Shown piece by piece: positions 63,901-64,000 of a stretch of DNA of 64,000 bases. Position 1 is the first letter of the stretch; each line of letters starts with the position of its first letter. The DNA lies in contig OZ199838.1 in NCBI GenBank assembly GCA_964304625.1, positions 11,346,001 through 11,410,000 of the forward strand, written 5' to 3'. A program made the translations under genes and the position numbers. The notes beneath the pieces were generated by a model that ran no database searches, had not been told where the DNA came from, and saw only the letters and a program-made list of their open reading frames with translations. The DNA comes from Kudoa neothunni. Lineage: Eukaryota > Cnidaria.

Positions 63901-64000
63901 TTGTCATGATCACTATAACCTTCAGCTTTATCATCATCGCTGTGGTGCTCCTCTTCCATATCACATAAAGCAACTTGAGATTGTGGCTTTTCGTATTGAT
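57903..64000 (-). CDS. SNRNP200: Spliceosomal RNA helicase BRR2 / SNRNP200 (5'-partial; second cassette frame-broken)
   Basis: BRR2 is the U5 snRNP Ski2-like helicase that unwinds U4/U6. The frame is open from the window edge to 60237; the ATG at 63959 is probably internal, since codons upstream are also open and about 200 residues of the human N-terminus are missing. Seen: [26 protein letters not shown] (about residue 333 from that ATG), [26 protein letters not shown], a first Sec63 module ([14 protein letters not shown]), then cassette 2 with [10 protein letters not shown]. Introns 60245-60287 (43 bp) and 58081-58137 (57 bp) are clear. Cassette 2 continues with [24 protein letters not shown] in place of human DEVH, CHDH-like and NLGMIA blocks, and ends [15 protein letters not shown]. 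Between 60245 and 58370 about six one- or two-base frame shifts interrupt it although the residues stay conserved. Confidence 0.93.

Noticed and set aside
1-64000. CRISPR arrays, operons or bacterial regulatory sites
   Set aside because: The window is eukaryotic (spliced genes, spliceosomal helicase, animal transposons); no regular spaced repeats were seen.

Overview
The window looks like nuclear DNA from an AT-rich invertebrate animal. Genes are split by short GT-AG introns, mostly 40-110 bp. The recognisable proteins (BRR2/SNRNP200, RTF2, a RUNDC1-like protein, DRAM-family membrane proteins) are eukaryotic, and degraded cut-and-paste DNA transposons (piggyBac, Tigger/pogo, hAT) and tRNA-derived SINE-like repeats fill much of the rest. 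I saw no LTR or retrovirus-like element. I cannot name the phylum; very short introns plus abundant piggyBac and Tigger fit several invertebrate lineages.

Layout. About 2.85-7.6 kb holds DRAM-like gene A, whose 3.7-kb fifth intron carries a broken piggyBac and a hAT end. About 7.76-8.56 kb holds RTF2 on the minus strand. About 8.6-28.4 kb is almost gene-free: a piggyBac with a Tigger inserted in it (14.3-17.15 kb), two hAT-type non-autonomous elements (17.2-18.65 kb), two copies of an unclassified repeat (18.9-20.8 and 23.2-23.85 kb), a Tigger end beside an unknown reading frame (24.36-24.94 kb) and SINE-like repeats. From 28.5 to 52.0 kb five more DRAM-like genes (B-F) lie in the same orientation, separated by transposon remnants. 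About 52.56-54.47 kb holds a RUNDC1-like gene on the plus strand. The right edge, from 57.9 kb on, is the spliceosomal helicase BRR2 on the minus strand, cut by the window edge at its N-terminal side.

The main discovery is the tandem family of six DRAM/Frag1/Sfk1-type genes. None shows as one long open frame, because each is cut into seven or eight small exons. They become clear when exon lengths are compared: 83, 54, 68, 128, 202 and 59 nt recur with the same phases. C and D have eight identical exon lengths and both give 247 residues. A gives 255 residues once exons separated by the transposon-filled intron are joined. B, E and F show intron loss, apparent intron-to-exon conversion and unresolved splice joints, so the family is still changing.

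BRR2 is a second point of interest: about 3.7 kb encoding the N-terminal part and first helicase cassette is fully open, while the second cassette is highly conserved in sequence but broken by about six small frame shifts. That points to a locally poor assembly or to recent decay.
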